Positions 34,883 to 46,515 of a stretch of 64,000 nt of DNA are shown in pieces; positions within the stretch are counted from its first letter, which is position 1; every line of letters begins with the position of its first letter. The notes below the pieces were generated by a model, which saw nothing but the letters and a program-made list of their open reading frames with translations, did not search any database and was not told the DNA's origin. Origin of the DNA: Celoporthe dispersa. Its lineage: Eukaryota; Ascomycota; Sordariomycetes; Diaporthales; Cryphonectriaceae. The stretch lies in assembly GCA_016584495.1 (NCBI GenBank), contig WAID01000003.1, positions 3,968,001-4,032,000 on the forward strand. Direction: 5' to 3'. The position numbers were made by a program, and so were the translations under genes.

Positions 34883-36520
34883 TCATAGCAAAAAAAAGTT
34901 TTGTAAGGAGAAGGATGAGGGTTGCTCGAGGGAGGGGGAAGACAGGGGTGGCGATGGCCACATGTGCATCGTGATGATCATCCCGGGGCGTACGAGTTCA
35001 GCCCAACGAGACTTCGGTATGGGTGTGTGAGGCTCTAAGATCTCCACGTCATACTTTCCATCCTGGACCAGTCCTCTGAAGAGATCCACATACTCAAAAG
35101 CCTGTCTGATTAAAGTTTCCATATCCTGCGACGTGCAGTCAGTTTTCAGCATCAGCAGCCAAGTCGATGGTCGACGATATAAAGACCTCGAGCTGTGGCC
35201 CGGAAGATGGGTCATAATGACTTACTTCCCATGTCCGGACGAGGTGCCAGGGAAAGGTGAACTTCCTCCCCACAGCGTCCCTGAACTTCAGGACGAGGTT
35301 GTCCTCAGCCGGCTGCGCAATCCGGGCTCCTGAGGACTGCCCTGTACTTCCGCTTCCTGTGCTCGCCTTCGCGACGCCTTGGCTCTCCGAAGTATGGCCG
35401 GTCTGAACCCTCGACACCATCTTGATCTCCAGGCCCGGTTGAATGAGCCTTTCCCACAAGCTTGGAAGGAAGATGGATTGACCAGACACCAAATCATACT
35501 GGCCCTCGTCGATGAACTCGGTATCGTCGGTGTTGGAGAAGGAATGTTTGACGATTTCGGACATGTCCTGCGCAATTCTCAGCCTCGACTTGGGAACTTG
35601 TGGTTATGTCTTTCTCGCCGTCGCAGGATGATAGAATCAACGAATTCATCAGGTGCTGTACTCACCTTCCATGTCCTGCAGGCCTCGAACGGAATGCAGA
35701 ACTGACGGTCTTGACTGTTTCTGAAGATGACAGACGTTACAGCCGGGGGAGACGATCCCGGCCGCACATGGTCAGGCTCAGAGTCCTGGTCTGCTATCGT
35801 GAAGCTGTCTTCTCGCTGATAATCGACGCTCTCGAGGACTGTCTCGGCGTCATCTTTTAAGCCTTCCAAGTACGGCCCGAGCATCGCTGCCGACGAGTAG
35901 TGGTCCTCTTGCGGTGCATCCTGAGCCCTGGAAATATTCTCCAGGATCTGGTCAGTCTTCCTGAGGAGCTCGGATATCCCCTGGCGGCTGGCCGAGGTAT
36001 CTTCTTTGATATCTCGAATCCCGACACTGAGAATGAGACTTAGCACGAGCAGGGCCAAGGGAACTCAGAACAAGCAAAACACCGAAGCCTCAGAAACTTA
36101 CTAAGAGATCATCTGGAACGAGACCTCGAGCGCGTTGATGTGAATGCGCAAGTCGGCCTTGAGCTTCTCGACCCTCTGGTGGCCCGACGTGACCCACGCC
36201 AGCGACGCGAGCCTCGACTGCTTGTTCTGAATGACCCGGTTGATGTCCTCGACAACCTGGAGACAATTCCTGCAGATGCCCTCGATGTGCTCATGCGTCC
36301 TGCGCAGGGCAGCAGAACCCGCAGACAGACCGGGCCCGCCCGCGAAATCCTCCTGTATGACCTCGAGGATCGTGGACAGCCCGAAGAGCTCCTTGCGGAT
36401 CTGGATCATATCCACTCTTGCGTCTTTAACATCGCGCATGAAGGAGACGGCTGTTTTGGACACCTGTCCCACAATCTCGACGAGGCTGACTATCGCTGAG
36501 ACGGCGCCCACGGCTTCCAT
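34883..36520 (-). CDS. STAND-type N-terminal domain protein with two ubiquitin-like (ULD_2-like) domains
   Basis: Four exons, all in phase: 36102-36520, 35666-36026, 35226-35567 and 34883-35125, giving 454 aa. MEAVGAVSAIVSLVEIVGQVSK and the helical stretch after it match the fungal STAND/NLR N-terminal domain (PigL_N type). A linker with heptad-like Leu/Ile follows. Then come two copies of a ubiquitin-like unit: (1) FRNSQDRQFCIPFEACRTWK joined to a DMSEIVKHSF...YDLVSG stretch, and (2) FRDAVGRKFTFPWHLVRTWE joined to DMETLIRQAFEYVD...KYDVEILEP. In both units the intron falls immediately after the TW(K/E) residues, which suggests tandem duplication with the intron. There is no NB-ARC or NACHT domain. 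Probably a signalling adaptor; the role is inference. It is convergent with MSS51, 277 bases away. Confidence 0.85.
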
Positions 36521-37843
36521 TGTGTCTTCTTTTTTTTTCTTCCCCCCCTCGTGCTGCCTAACAGAGAGGGGTAATTTGGGTGTGAGTCCTCTCTCTCTCA
36601 CACAGTTATAAAGACGCTGAGGTTTTGGATCTATTGCCAATGTGAGCAACTAACAAACAAATCGGGCCTCGTCTGAGATCCTTACACTTCACCAGACGGA
36701 GCCAGAGAATGGACTCTGGAGTAGAATCAGGAAGGATGGGTGGCTGCACCGATAAGAGGCTCAACGAGGCCCTCTCAGGCCCTGGTGCGGCAGAGGAGGG
36801 GTTGACATGGCTGAGCTGCTGCGCCATGCCTAGTGGCTGAAAGCTGCATGGTGCTTTGGCGTCCTGCATGGAGTGCAGCATGATCACCCTGCATAAGGAT
36901 ACGTCAGCAGGTAGACTTGTTATGATCAAGTCTTGATCAGATCTTTTTATACTTGATAGGGGGAATGCTTGCGCAGCCTGGTCTGCAGCGGTCAGCTCGA
37001 CTTCAACCTTGTTAAATCTGCTCGTACTTGTGATGTCCTCCTTGGTTAAGAAGTGAATCGCACTGGACTGTCATCCCACTGGAGCATGCACACAATTCCT
37101 CTGCTAAAACATGCTTAAGGCCTTGGAGCTTGGAGAGAAAAAATGCCACAAACAGCATTTACTTGCTACTGTCTGAGTATAATCAATAGCATCTTTCAGG
37201 ACCAGCTTGCACTGGGGGACTCTGCCTTCTTCTTCTTCTTCCTTCTTCCCAAATGTACTTCTTCTGTGTTTCCTATAATAATACTGGTTGGTTGTTGTAA
37301 GTACTTGACTCCAGAGCAGGGCACACGTGCTGAAGTCAAATGCAGGGCGAGGTTGCAAGACTTTGCACACATGCAGACGATGGCATGGCAAGGCTAACTG
37401 GTGAATTGTGCCTCTTGGGTGATGCAAAATGTGGTCGATACACTCAGTCAAGTAAGACCCTAACCCTTGTATGTGGACAGGCCCTGTAACAATGACTGTG
37501 ATGGGTAGTGTATGCACCCTGTACTCAGACCACTGCTTGTTTCTTCCTCGTAGCAACACCATGCAGTGGCGATTACATGTGATGCACAGAGAGATTGATA
37601 TGAGCTGGTTTTTGTCACATTATATATGTGAGCTACCACGACGGAATCTCATCTGTCGCCATGTCAACTGGAGCGACAGAGTCATGCTGATGTGGTAATC
37701 ATTACGTGCCTGAGAACTAACTGAGCGTATAATTGATACTTGGCCATCAAAACCCCTCGTCCCAACAGCTCCTGCTCCCCGTCACCTCGTCTGGACTCGA
37801 AATATCAATCAACCCTCCTCAGTCACATCCGCCCTCCACCATC
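36521..37843. other. AT-richer spacer between the STAND-N gene and THI6
   Basis: About 1.3 kb between divergent genes. It is visibly more AT-rich than most of the window from about 36900 to 37700. I see no gene and no TPP riboswitch upstream of THI6. Confidence 0.55.
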
Positions 37844-39776
37844 ATGGCCTCCTCCTCTGGTAGCAGTCCTCTGACGGACCCTGACTACAGCCTCTACCTG
37901 GTAACGGACTCCACGCCCGCGATCCTCGGCGCCAAGGACATCTGTGACGTCGTCGACCGCGCGCTCCAAGGCGGCGTCAACATTGTGCAGTACAGGGACA
38001 AGACGAGCGACACGGGCGTGCTCGTAGCGACCGCGAAGAGGCTCCATGAGGTCACGAGGAGGCACATGGTTCCACTGCTCATCAACGACCGGGTGGATGT
38101 CGCCCTTGCTGTGGACTGCGAGGGGGTTCACCTGGGTCAGGATGATATGGGTGAGTCTTCTTGTCTACTGTACTTCTTTTCCCACGCACATGTGAAAAGG
38201 GGGAGGAGGCCGATGAGCTAGGTTTTGACTGAGAACTTGTTGCGGGGGAGAAAAAAACAGACATCTCTACAGCAAGGAAGATCCTCGGCCGGGACAAGAT
38301 CATCGGCATAACAGCCAACAGCGTCGACGAGGCCGTCACTGCTTGCGAGCAGGGAGCAGACTATCTCGGGATAGGGACTATATTCTCTACTCAGACGTAA
38401 GCTCTGGTCCCAAGTACCATTATGCTCACCAGCTACATACGCACATAGCAGGCTGATGCGGCAGCAACAGCAAAAAGGATACAAAGTCCGTGATAGGGCC
38501 TGAAGGGCTCAGGAATATACTCGACGTGCTCAACGAGAAGGGCTACGAGGATATCCCCACGGTCTGCATCGGAGGCATCAACGCCTCCAATGTCATACAG
38601 GTCATGTTCCGGGGTAGTTCGGCCGGAAAGGCTGTGGACGGCGTCGCGGTCGTCAGCGCCATCATGGCTGCTGAGGACCCAGCCGCAGCGTCTTGGCGGC
38701 TTCTGGGCCTCGTGCGGGAGAGCGACAAGCTCAGCGGGCTGTCACCAGCTGGTTTCGCGCCGCGGCCACCGAGCACAAAGAAGGACCTCTTGGGACTGGT
38801 ACCCAGGGTCATCGAGATGGTTCATGACACGAAGCCGCTCTCTCATAACATGACAAACCTGGTGAGGAGCAAAATCCCACAGACACCCTATGGCGAGGAT
38901 CTGCTAACTCTCCCTCGGAATCCAGGTCGTCCAAAACTTTGCAGCAAATGTGGCCCTGTCGATAGGCGCCTCTCCGATCATGGCCAACTACGGCGAGGAG
39001 GCAGCTGATCTGGCCAGGCTGGGTGCCCTGGTGATCAACATGGGCACCGTGACGCCGGAAGGGCTGGAGAACTGCAAGAAGGCCCTCCAGGCCTACAATG
39101 CCGCCGGGCAACCGGTAGTCTTTGATCCGGTCGGGTAAGCACAAGCCTGCTTTTTCTCTTTCTTCTCTCTTGCCTGCTGAGGGCTTTACATCATGGCTTA
39201 CGCGAGATCCCCCCCCATAACAGCGCCGGCGCGACAGCCGTACGGAGAGCGGCAGTGAAAGATATCCTCGCCGCCGGTTACATCCACGTGATCAAAGGTA
39301 ATGAGAGCGAGATCAAGACCGTCTGGTATGGCGGCGGCGGAGAGAGCCAGCGTGGCGTGGATAGTAGCAGCACGCTGTCGCAGGAGGAGAAGGTCGACCT
39401 CGTCGTGCAGCTGGCCAGGCGCGAGAAGGCCGTTATCGTGATGACGGGCAAGACGGACCTCGTCAGCGACGGTCGCAGGACGGTCGTGGTCGAGAACGGC
39501 CACGAGTACTTGGGCATGATCACGGGAACGGGGTGCACTCTCGGCACGACCATCTCCGCGGCGGTGGCTGCTTGGAAGGGAGGGGATCAGCTGGCGGCCG
39601 TCGTCGCGGGGATCCTGCTGTTTGAGATTGCAGCCGAGGAGGCGGCGAGGAAGAGCAGCGTGAAGGGCCCGGGTACGTTCGTGCCGGCCTTCTTGGACTC
39701 GCTGTATGAGCTTCGGACGAGGACTGCAGAGGGCGACCTGGCGTGGCTGAGCCAGGAGAAGGTCACCATGTTGTAG
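37844..39776 (+). CDS. THI6: Bifunctional thiamine-phosphate synthase / hydroxyethylthiazole kinase
   Basis: It joins HMP-PP and thiazole phosphate into thiamine phosphate (N-terminal half) and phosphorylates the thiazole alcohol for salvage (C-terminal half). Exons: 37844-38150, 38261-38396, 38471-38861, 38926-39134 and 39224-39776. All phases close, giving 531 aa. N-half motifs: YLVTDS, VQYRDK (pyrophosphate site), LINDRVDVAL, GVHLGQDDM, YLGIGTIFSTQT and CIGGIN. C-half motifs: PLSHNMTNLVVQNFAANV, IGASPIMA, DPVGAGATAVR and ITGTGCTLGTTIS (ATP/anion hole). The fused order is the normal fungal arrangement. No frame break. Confidence 0.96.
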
Positions 39777-40109
39777 TGCATGTAGGTGCGCCAGACTAGG
39801 CTGGACGTCCACGATAGCTGTCGAGAGAGGATACGATAGATGGAATGCGCTGCAGAACATGAGAACGTGTCACACCACTCCTAAAATATTGAATAGCCGA
39901 TCCGGGCGTCATTCATTCTCCGGGCCGAGCATCACAACCCGGGGCCGGCTCGGCATTGGAACCCCGCGGCGGAACGGGTCCTCTTGCGTCTACCGACCTC
40001 TTCACTCGCCCCCCCGCTCTTCTCATCTCAACCCTTCTCTCCAAGGCTCATTTTTTCGCCTTCGACTCTTTGGCTCCCAGACAAATTCTTCTTCCCACTG
40101 CCGACTGTT
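39777..40109 (+). other. Spacer between THI6 and the isochorismatase gene
   Basis: 333 bases: THI6 3' UTR and a pyrimidine-rich leader (CTCTT/TTCTT blocks at 40010-40100) typical of fungal promoters. Confidence 0.6.
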
Positions 40110-41195
40110 ATGAACAGCATCTTGCTGCGCTCCCTTGGGACCATCATTAGAACCTCCAGCCGTCAGCTACGCCGCCACACCCTTTCCCATTCCCACCCTC
40201 CTCCCAGCATCATCAGCCGCCCTCGCCGGACCCAGACCTCCTTCTCCACCATCATGGCGGACGCTCCATCTTCCAAGCGGCGACTGAGTGAGCACCCTGG
40301 ACCTCACAACACACCTCTTCACCGTGCCTTGCTGACGTGACATGAAATGGCACCCAGACAACTCCGCCATCTTGTTAGTTAGCCCCCCCTCCCTAGGCCG
40401 AGCCTCTTCGCCGCGGGCCACCTGTTCGGCTGCTCTGTCCCCTCATCTATTCGCCTGCCTACCTCTACCTCTCTCTCTCCCTCATGGCTTACTCACATCG
40501 GACCACTACACAGCGTCTGCGACCTCCAGGACAAGTTCCGCCCCGCCATCCACGAGTTCGACAAGGTGTAAGTCCCTCTCACCTCTCACCTTGCCTTTTC
40601 AGCCCACTGATGAGCAAACAAAACAAACAAAACAAAACCACCTAGTGTCCTCACAGCAAACAAGGTCCTCCGCGCCGCCACCGCCCTGAACATCCCAACC
40701 TACTTCACCACCCAGAACCGAGCCCGCCTGGGCCCCGTCGTATCCGACCTCACGCCGTACCAGACCGCCCCCAACTGCCGCGTCCCCGACGCCGACAAGA
40801 CGCTCTTCAGCATGTGGATCCCAGGGCTGACCACCAGGCTCGAGCCCGGCGGTGACGACGGCAGAGGTAAACCCGACATAGTCCTGATCGGCATAGAATC
40901 CCACATCTGCATCACCCAGACCGCCCTGGACGCCCTCCGCGCCGGCCACAGGGTCTACATCCTCGCCGACGGCGTGAGCAGCTGCAACAGGGAAGAAGTA
41001 CCCTTGGCCCTCGCCAGGCTGCGGGCCGAAGGGGCGACTGTTACCACCAGCGAGAGCTGGCTGTATGAGGTCGTGGGGGATGCCGGGTTGCCCGAGTTTA
41101 AACAGCTGATCGGGATCGTGAAGGAGTCTATGGGGGATACTCGGAGTGCGCTGCAGGCCTTGGTGCCTTCGCCTTCTGGGGGTGCCAAGATCTGA
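40110..41195 (+). CDS. Isochorismatase-family hydrolase, probably mitochondrial (ISOC1/2-like)
   Basis: Four exons: 40110-40287, 40358-40373 (only 16 nt), 40514-40567 and 40646-41195, giving 265 aa. The first ~48 residues are rich in Arg, Ser and His with no acidic residue, a good mitochondrial presequence. A second in-frame ATG at 40254 (MADAPSSKRR, better ATG context) would give a cytosolic form. The fold shows the family's catalytic set: VCDLQDKF (Asp near 68) and ESHICIT (nucleophilic Cys near 171), with TYFTTQN between. The family hydrolyses amide or ether bonds, and the real substrate of this ISOC-like group is not known. All phases close. Confidence 0.88.
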
Positions 41196-41707
41196 GAGGG
41201 GGAGGGTAGGATGACGAGGCTGGGTGTACCGTTGACGGAACGCCTCGCTCGGACATGGTCAACAGCGCAAGCTGCTCATATACTTCCTTCAATAGTGAGC
41301 GTGCCATATGAGCATGTCGCACAGAAAAGATCATCAGTCACAACAACAACACCGCCTCGAGACAAGCCACAATCACAGTTTTAATACTGTTTTATTGGTA
41401 TTTTCTGCTTAAATCTCTATCTGAGACTAGAAACTTATTCAAGGCCTGCCCCTCGGCGCTGGCACTTGATGGGTTTCGGTCTGAGGGTGAAGAGGGGAAA
41501 AAAAAAGAACAGAAAAGACAACACAGGTATTGGTAGCGCTCGTACATGCATGCCGCCGAGCAAGACTGGTGGCAGGTTGATTCTCTTCGCGGCACGGCTC
41601 TCATGTCAGCAATAGCATTAGGTATGGGCCATTCAGCGGCTTGTATCATACAAAGCCCCCTCTCTTTTCTCTGGCTCTCCTCTCACCCTCGGGATGGCAG
41701 TCAGAGG
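41196..41707. other. Convergent 3' flanks
   Basis: About 500 bases between two converging genes; A-rich stretches at 41497-41525. No gene seen. Confidence 0.6.
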
Positions 41708-43736
41708 CTAGGCAGTCGTGGCTGGCGTCTTTGGCTTTCCAACCGTAGGGTCCAGAACCTTGGCACCGCCGCTCGCGGGTGTCATCCAGGAGAAGGCCGA
41801 GGCGCCACCGATGGGGTTGGACCGCGATGCAGATGCCTTGGTGGCCTTGCCGTCCGCCGCAGGCGTTGTTGTCCCTGCAGGTGCTGCTGTCGGTCCTGCT
41901 GCTGCGCTGCTCACACTGCGCCTGACATTCTCCCAGCGGATAGTCGCGGGCGGGGTGGCAGAGCCTCCGTCGTTGAAATCCAGGACAGAGGCTGCGCCCT
42001 GGCTCTTACGCCGAAGCTCACCGCTTGGTCTCGCCGGGGGAGACTGGTCATATGACGTTCCAGCCCGGGCAGATGAGGACAGAGACGCCGACTTCTGGGG
42101 CTTCAGGATCTTCATGCTGCGTCCGCCTCGGCCACCAGCCGGCTGGTACCCGCTCAGGCCATTCTCTCGCTGCGCGGAATCACTACCAGCGCTGGCGCCC
42201 TGCCGCCAGGACCCCCATATTCCAGCGGCGGAGTCGCGCCGCTTCTCATCGGCCTGTCCCGCGTTGTTCTCCCTTGCCGGCGCTGCTGCTGTCTGTCACG
42301 CTCGGGGCCACGTCCCTCTGCTGTCGTTCGCTGCCGCTGTCCGAGGGCAGGCTGGTGCCGACGCTCTTGCTGGGGTAGCCTGACTGCAGGGTCATGGGAG
42401 AGTACGGAGAGTGCACATCAGATGTCTCGGGCTCAGACTGCGGGACTCTCGCCTCTGCCGGGTCTGACGCTCGCACCGTCGCGGCCTGGGCTCGCGAGTC
42501 GCCAGACACGAACTCAGGCGCGCTGGCGTTCAGCTTCGGCTTCTCCGGCACGACATGCACAGTCGTGATGTGCTTGTAAGTGGACTCATCCTCGGGCCTT
42601 ACAAAGGGGACGGAGAGTCTGTCACGATCATCTCCGTTTCCAAAGAGGGACATCCGGTTCTGTGACAACAGCAGATCGGCACTGTACGCGCGCAAGGTGT
42701 CACTGCCAATGAAGATGCGGATTTCCTTCCGGCTCTCGCTTCCTTCGGCCTGCTCTGCGCCGGTGACCTCAAAATCGACATTGATGTAGGGCACCTGCTG
42801 AGACGAGATGGATCGGGAGTGCGGCTGGGAGACGGTAGCCTCGGCGAAGTAGACGGGCAAGTCGATGTGCATGGCTCCGATGTTGTTCCTGTGACATTCG
42901 TGCGAGAGACCCAGGTCCTTCAAGAGCGAGTGGTCCACGGTCGACTTCTGCGAGCCACTACAGACAACCGCATATAGGAGCGTGTCGTGGGAGTACTGTG
43001 TAGTGAGCCAGCACCGGACAATCGATGGGAAGGAGCCAAGAAACATCAGCCCCGGAGGTGGTCCGGCAATGTCGAGCAGGGATGAGTCGTCATCGTCATC
43101 CCGAGTACCTAGGAGCAGGTCCAGGCCGAGGCTGCTGGTTCGACCAGACGCCACCGAGTGGAACGAATGTACCGAGTGGCCTGCCGAGCTGTGTCTCCCG
43201 TCTGATTTGTGAGAATAGCTTCGTTCCATCAGAGACGGGCCACCCAGACCGCTCGAAGGCCTGGTGGGAGCTAGTTCTCCAGACTGACGCCCAGCCTGGC
43301 CCCAATTCGAACCGTGAAGGGTTGTCTCGTCGAACCGGACGCTGTTGGCCCTGGATGCGGCCCCTCGCCGGGTCGGTTCTTCGTCAGCGTCGAGGTGAAG
43401 AGAGCCTATGAGGTTCTGGCTCTGTTCGTCGTCGAAGTCGTCAAAGACCTGGTTGTTTGGCATCTGCACCGGCCCTGAGACAAGGGTTAGTGTCTGGGAG
43501 GAGGAGAAAGGCAGGGCCAGCAGTCCAGTGTCCGGCTTACCATGTTGAGGCGTCCCCCCCAGGGCGCTGGGAAATGGGGAGGGGTTCCACACGGACTTGA
43601 TGGCAGCATCTTCCGTCTGGCGCCTCTCAAGTCGCATCAGTCGCTCGGCATGGTTGGCCTGGACGAACTGGACCTGCTTCACTTCCATCTGGACATTGTG
43701 GAGCTCTTGGGGGAAGGGCGTGAGACGAGGATCCAT
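41708..43736 (-). CDS. Fungal protein with a degenerate retropepsin-like region; one frameshift
   Basis: Exon 1 is 43541-43736 and exon 2 is 41708-43474. The intron (43475-43540, GTAAGC...TCTCAG, with a CTAAC branch) is 66 nt and stop-free, so retention would only insert 22 residues. The N-terminus is helical (VQMEVKQVQFVQANHAERLMRL). A Ser-rich linker with HSSAGHSVHSFHSVASG follows. Residues about 215-380 contain LYAVVCSGSQKSTVDHSLLKDLGL and, further on, IRIFIGSDTLRAYSADLLLS. These resemble the two halves of retropepsin/DDI1-type aspartyl proteases, but Cys replaces the catalytic Asp of DSG. The tail is low-complexity. An extra G in GGG at 42271-42273 must be skipped. Corrected length is 653 aa. 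It is conserved in filamentous fungi as I recall; function unknown. Confidence 0.75.
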
Positions 43737-45492
43737 GCCAGGGGGCGAGCGTTGATCAGGAGCAAGGCCTGAGGATGGCTGTCGTCCGACGGGAGAGGAT
43801 GGAGGCGAGGGGGAGGGGGGCTACCAGGTGCGCATACACACACGGCCAGTGTGACTCCTCTCACGGAGGCGACGCCAGGAGGGGACCAGGTGTGAACGAG
43901 GCTGAACGGCGGCTGGAGTCACGCTAGGGGCTCTACCATGTGGTCTTGTCTCTCTGTGGATGCTGCCAGCCTCGAGATCGCCGTGTTTCTGTTTCTCTTC
44001 ACGGGCCCTGGTCTTGGGAGTATCAGATCACGAGGTCGCCCACACCCACATCGCACGCAACAGACCGTGGAGGCCTTCCCTGCGATGCCACCTGCCCCTT
44101 GTTCTGCTCGTACTGTCCGCTTTGTCCCTGTCTGTATGCGTCGGCACGCTCACGTTTCGAGGGATGGGGGCCGAGTTTAGGCAGTGGGCTTCGAGGATCG
44201 AACGGCACCGGACGAGTGATAGGGGGCAGGATGCTCGAGGACAGATGCGGTCGCTGAGAAGGGAAGGCCCGTAGCAGTACTGCGGAAAAGGTGTTTCTGT
44301 CTCTGGTGTTGTGGCTGGGCTGCCACGAGGCTGCGTGTGCGCTATTCACGGCAAGGACGAGCTGACAGTCAGCCTTGGCGATGCTCCTTCAGAATTATAC
44401 CCGGGCGACTCTGGATGTTTCTAGCAAGACGAGGCTGATCCGAGATGAGAAGAGTAATTAACAGTATCTAGACGAGAAGGAGCAAGGGGAGGAGAAGGAG
44501 ACAGGGAGAGAGACAAGGAACGAGAGGAAGAAAATTGTCTATGGATGACAGGTGACGAGGAGCTTCGTTCGCCCTTGAGGAATGTGTGGACTCGGTGACG
44601 GGTTATTGGCAGGCTGGGTTCGGTAACTGCGCCGAGGGCCACTGCAGACTTGGAATTCCAGTGTGTCTGGGACAAGGCTCTAGGGAGAAGTAGATCGACG
44701 GGCGTGAGCGTCAAGTTGGTCAAAGGTGGGGATTAAACTGTCGAGGACGTGAGGGGGTCGTGGTCGGATCTCGTGGACGTTGTTTTGGTGGTGGTGGTTG
44801 TTGTTGTTGCTCTTGTTCGAGGGAGAAACTGAGGCGAGGCAGCAGCTTGGGCGTAGTGGGATGGATGGACCTGGGTGGCTTTGAAGATGCAAGAGGCAAG
44901 GTTTGGGGCTGGCTGCTGAGGACCCAATCGGTGGTAGTACTAGTATGTAAGTATTACTAGTGACGACAGCGGGAAGACCCAAAAGGGCGGGTGGGTGTGC
45001 AGTTGCAGCCTGTCGTTGTGGAGCACGCATCCCTACCGGAGCAGCAATGGAAAGCCGCGTCTTAGGTAATCCGCCCCCGTACCTGCGCATCTTTTTACCA
45101 TGACGATTCCCATGAAGCAACAACCACTTTATACACATGGTGAAGATGTAAGGGAGAAAGAAAAAAAAGACATATATTTGAGCATATTTTATTTCTGTAA
45201 TAATAGTATTGACAGCCTATACTAGGTTTTTCGCGAGGATCATGAGATGTGTATTTTTTATCCCAACAAGTCTGTCCCTTGTTTATACTGTAAACATTTC
45301 TATAGCGGTTCCGTCCAGAGGCCCTCTTCATGTAGCTGGTTGACGTCCCTCTCCAAGCAAATTGGGTTTTTTGCTCGTTAATTTATCCAATTATATCCAG
45401 AAGCCATCTGGCTCAACCCACCAAATTGATATATTTGTTGCCTCTTAACCCCATCCCTAGTTTCTTTCTTTTTTTTTTTCTTCTTTCTTGTT
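43737..45492. other. Spacer upstream of the retropepsin-like gene and downstream of IAH1
   Basis: About 1.75 kb. It contains a GTTGTT/GGTGGT stretch at 44787-44812, an AG-rich stretch near 44465-44535 and T-rich sequence near 45466-45490 by the IAH1 stop. I see no gene. Confidence 0.55.
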
Positions 45493-46515
45493 TTACTTCA
45501 CCTCCCAGGCCGCCGACCTCCACTCCGGAAAAATATACCCCTCGGGCCCCTGATTAGGAAATCTAGGCTCGATCTCCGTCTCCACGAGCCTCCAGAGCAC
45601 CCTGTACGCCTCCCCGCTCAGGTGCAGCCCGTCCGGGAGCAGCTGCTCCAGGTAACCCCGCCGCCCTCCCTCGAGCGAGCCCAGTGGGGGCTGGCTCACA
45701 TCCCAGCCGGGCGTGTTCGCCGTGGCCCTGTCCATGAGGGCCTTCTGCAGGTCGAGCAGCACTGTTCCGGGCACGGAGGCGGCGACATCCCGCGCGGCCT
45801 GGGAGTAGGAGGCGCTGCGGGCGGTCTCGCGGAGTGTGTGGCCGTACTTGGGCGTATCGAGCTCCGTGGTGCGGATCTCGTCCAGGGGCGGGGGCGTGAT
45901 GAGGAGGACCTTGGGCTTGTGGGCGGTGATGTTGGGGTGGGTGATGATGCGGTGCAGGTTGGTCCTGTACTGGTCGAGGGGGAGGCCCTGGCAGTCGACC
46001 TCCTGTGGGAGGGCGGCGTCGTTGGCGCCGAGGAGGACAATCTAAGTTTGTGGCTGTCAGCAGGCGGGCTCCTCGAGGAGGGGGCGGGCTCGGCAACAAG
46101 GGTTTCGAGAGGAGACCCACGAGATACTTGAGCTGCGGGCCACCAGCCGCAGGCTCCGGGAAGATCTGCTCCAGGATCCTCAGCGCCTGCGAGGTGTTGT
46201 ACCCCGAGAAACCCCTATTAACTACATCGTACCGGCGTGAACAATCTACAGGCTCATTAGTTAGTTATGATGAGTAATACCACCGGAACCACCTGTGGTG
46301 ATAAGGGAACAGGACAACACCCACGCTTCTGCAGCGCCGCGTAGAAAGAGAAGCCGTCCTGCGTATCCACGCAACCCTCGAATAGGGAGTCTCCGAAGAG
46401 AACGACCTGTGGGTAGGATGTCTAGAAGAGGATATGTGTAAGCCAACGTCTTCCAAGAAACCACCAATATATATATATGTGCGCGTGCGCGTGCGTGCAT
46501 AATACTCACTGCCAT
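45493..46515 (-). CDS. IAH1: SGNH/GDSL esterase, isoamyl acetate hydrolase family
   Basis: Hydrolyses short-chain acetate esters. Four exons: 46510-46515 (ATG GCA only), 46325-46421, 46121-46245 and 45493-46041, giving 258 aa. Block I is VVLFGDSLFEG, with the catalytic Ser in GDS. RGFSGYNTS is block II. LLGANDAA carries the block III Asn. LLPDGLHLSGEAYRVLW holds the catalytic Asp and His (DGLH). The first coding exon of six bases is supported by a GTGAGT donor, a TTCTAG acceptor and the family-like start MATSYPQVVLFGDS. Intron 1 contains an AT/GC-alternating microsatellite. Phases close without any correction. Confidence 0.92.
46465..46500. repeat. (AT)n plus (GC/GT)n alternating tract in IAH1 intron 1
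   Basis: ATATATATATAT followed by GTGCGCGTGCGCGTGCGTGC: alternating purine/pyrimidine DNA. Confidence 0.8.

Noticed and set aside
37680..37843. TPP riboswitch upstream of THI6 (CTGAGA at 37710 and a CTGATGTGGTAATC-like string at 37687)
   Set aside because: The two strings are in the wrong order for the TPP aptamer, the following ACC/GCG elements are missing, and no alternative splice layout is visible.
37844..41195. THI6 and the isochorismatase gene as a thiamine operon or cluster
   Set aside because: Same strand and adjacent, but separate promoters and no known pathway link.
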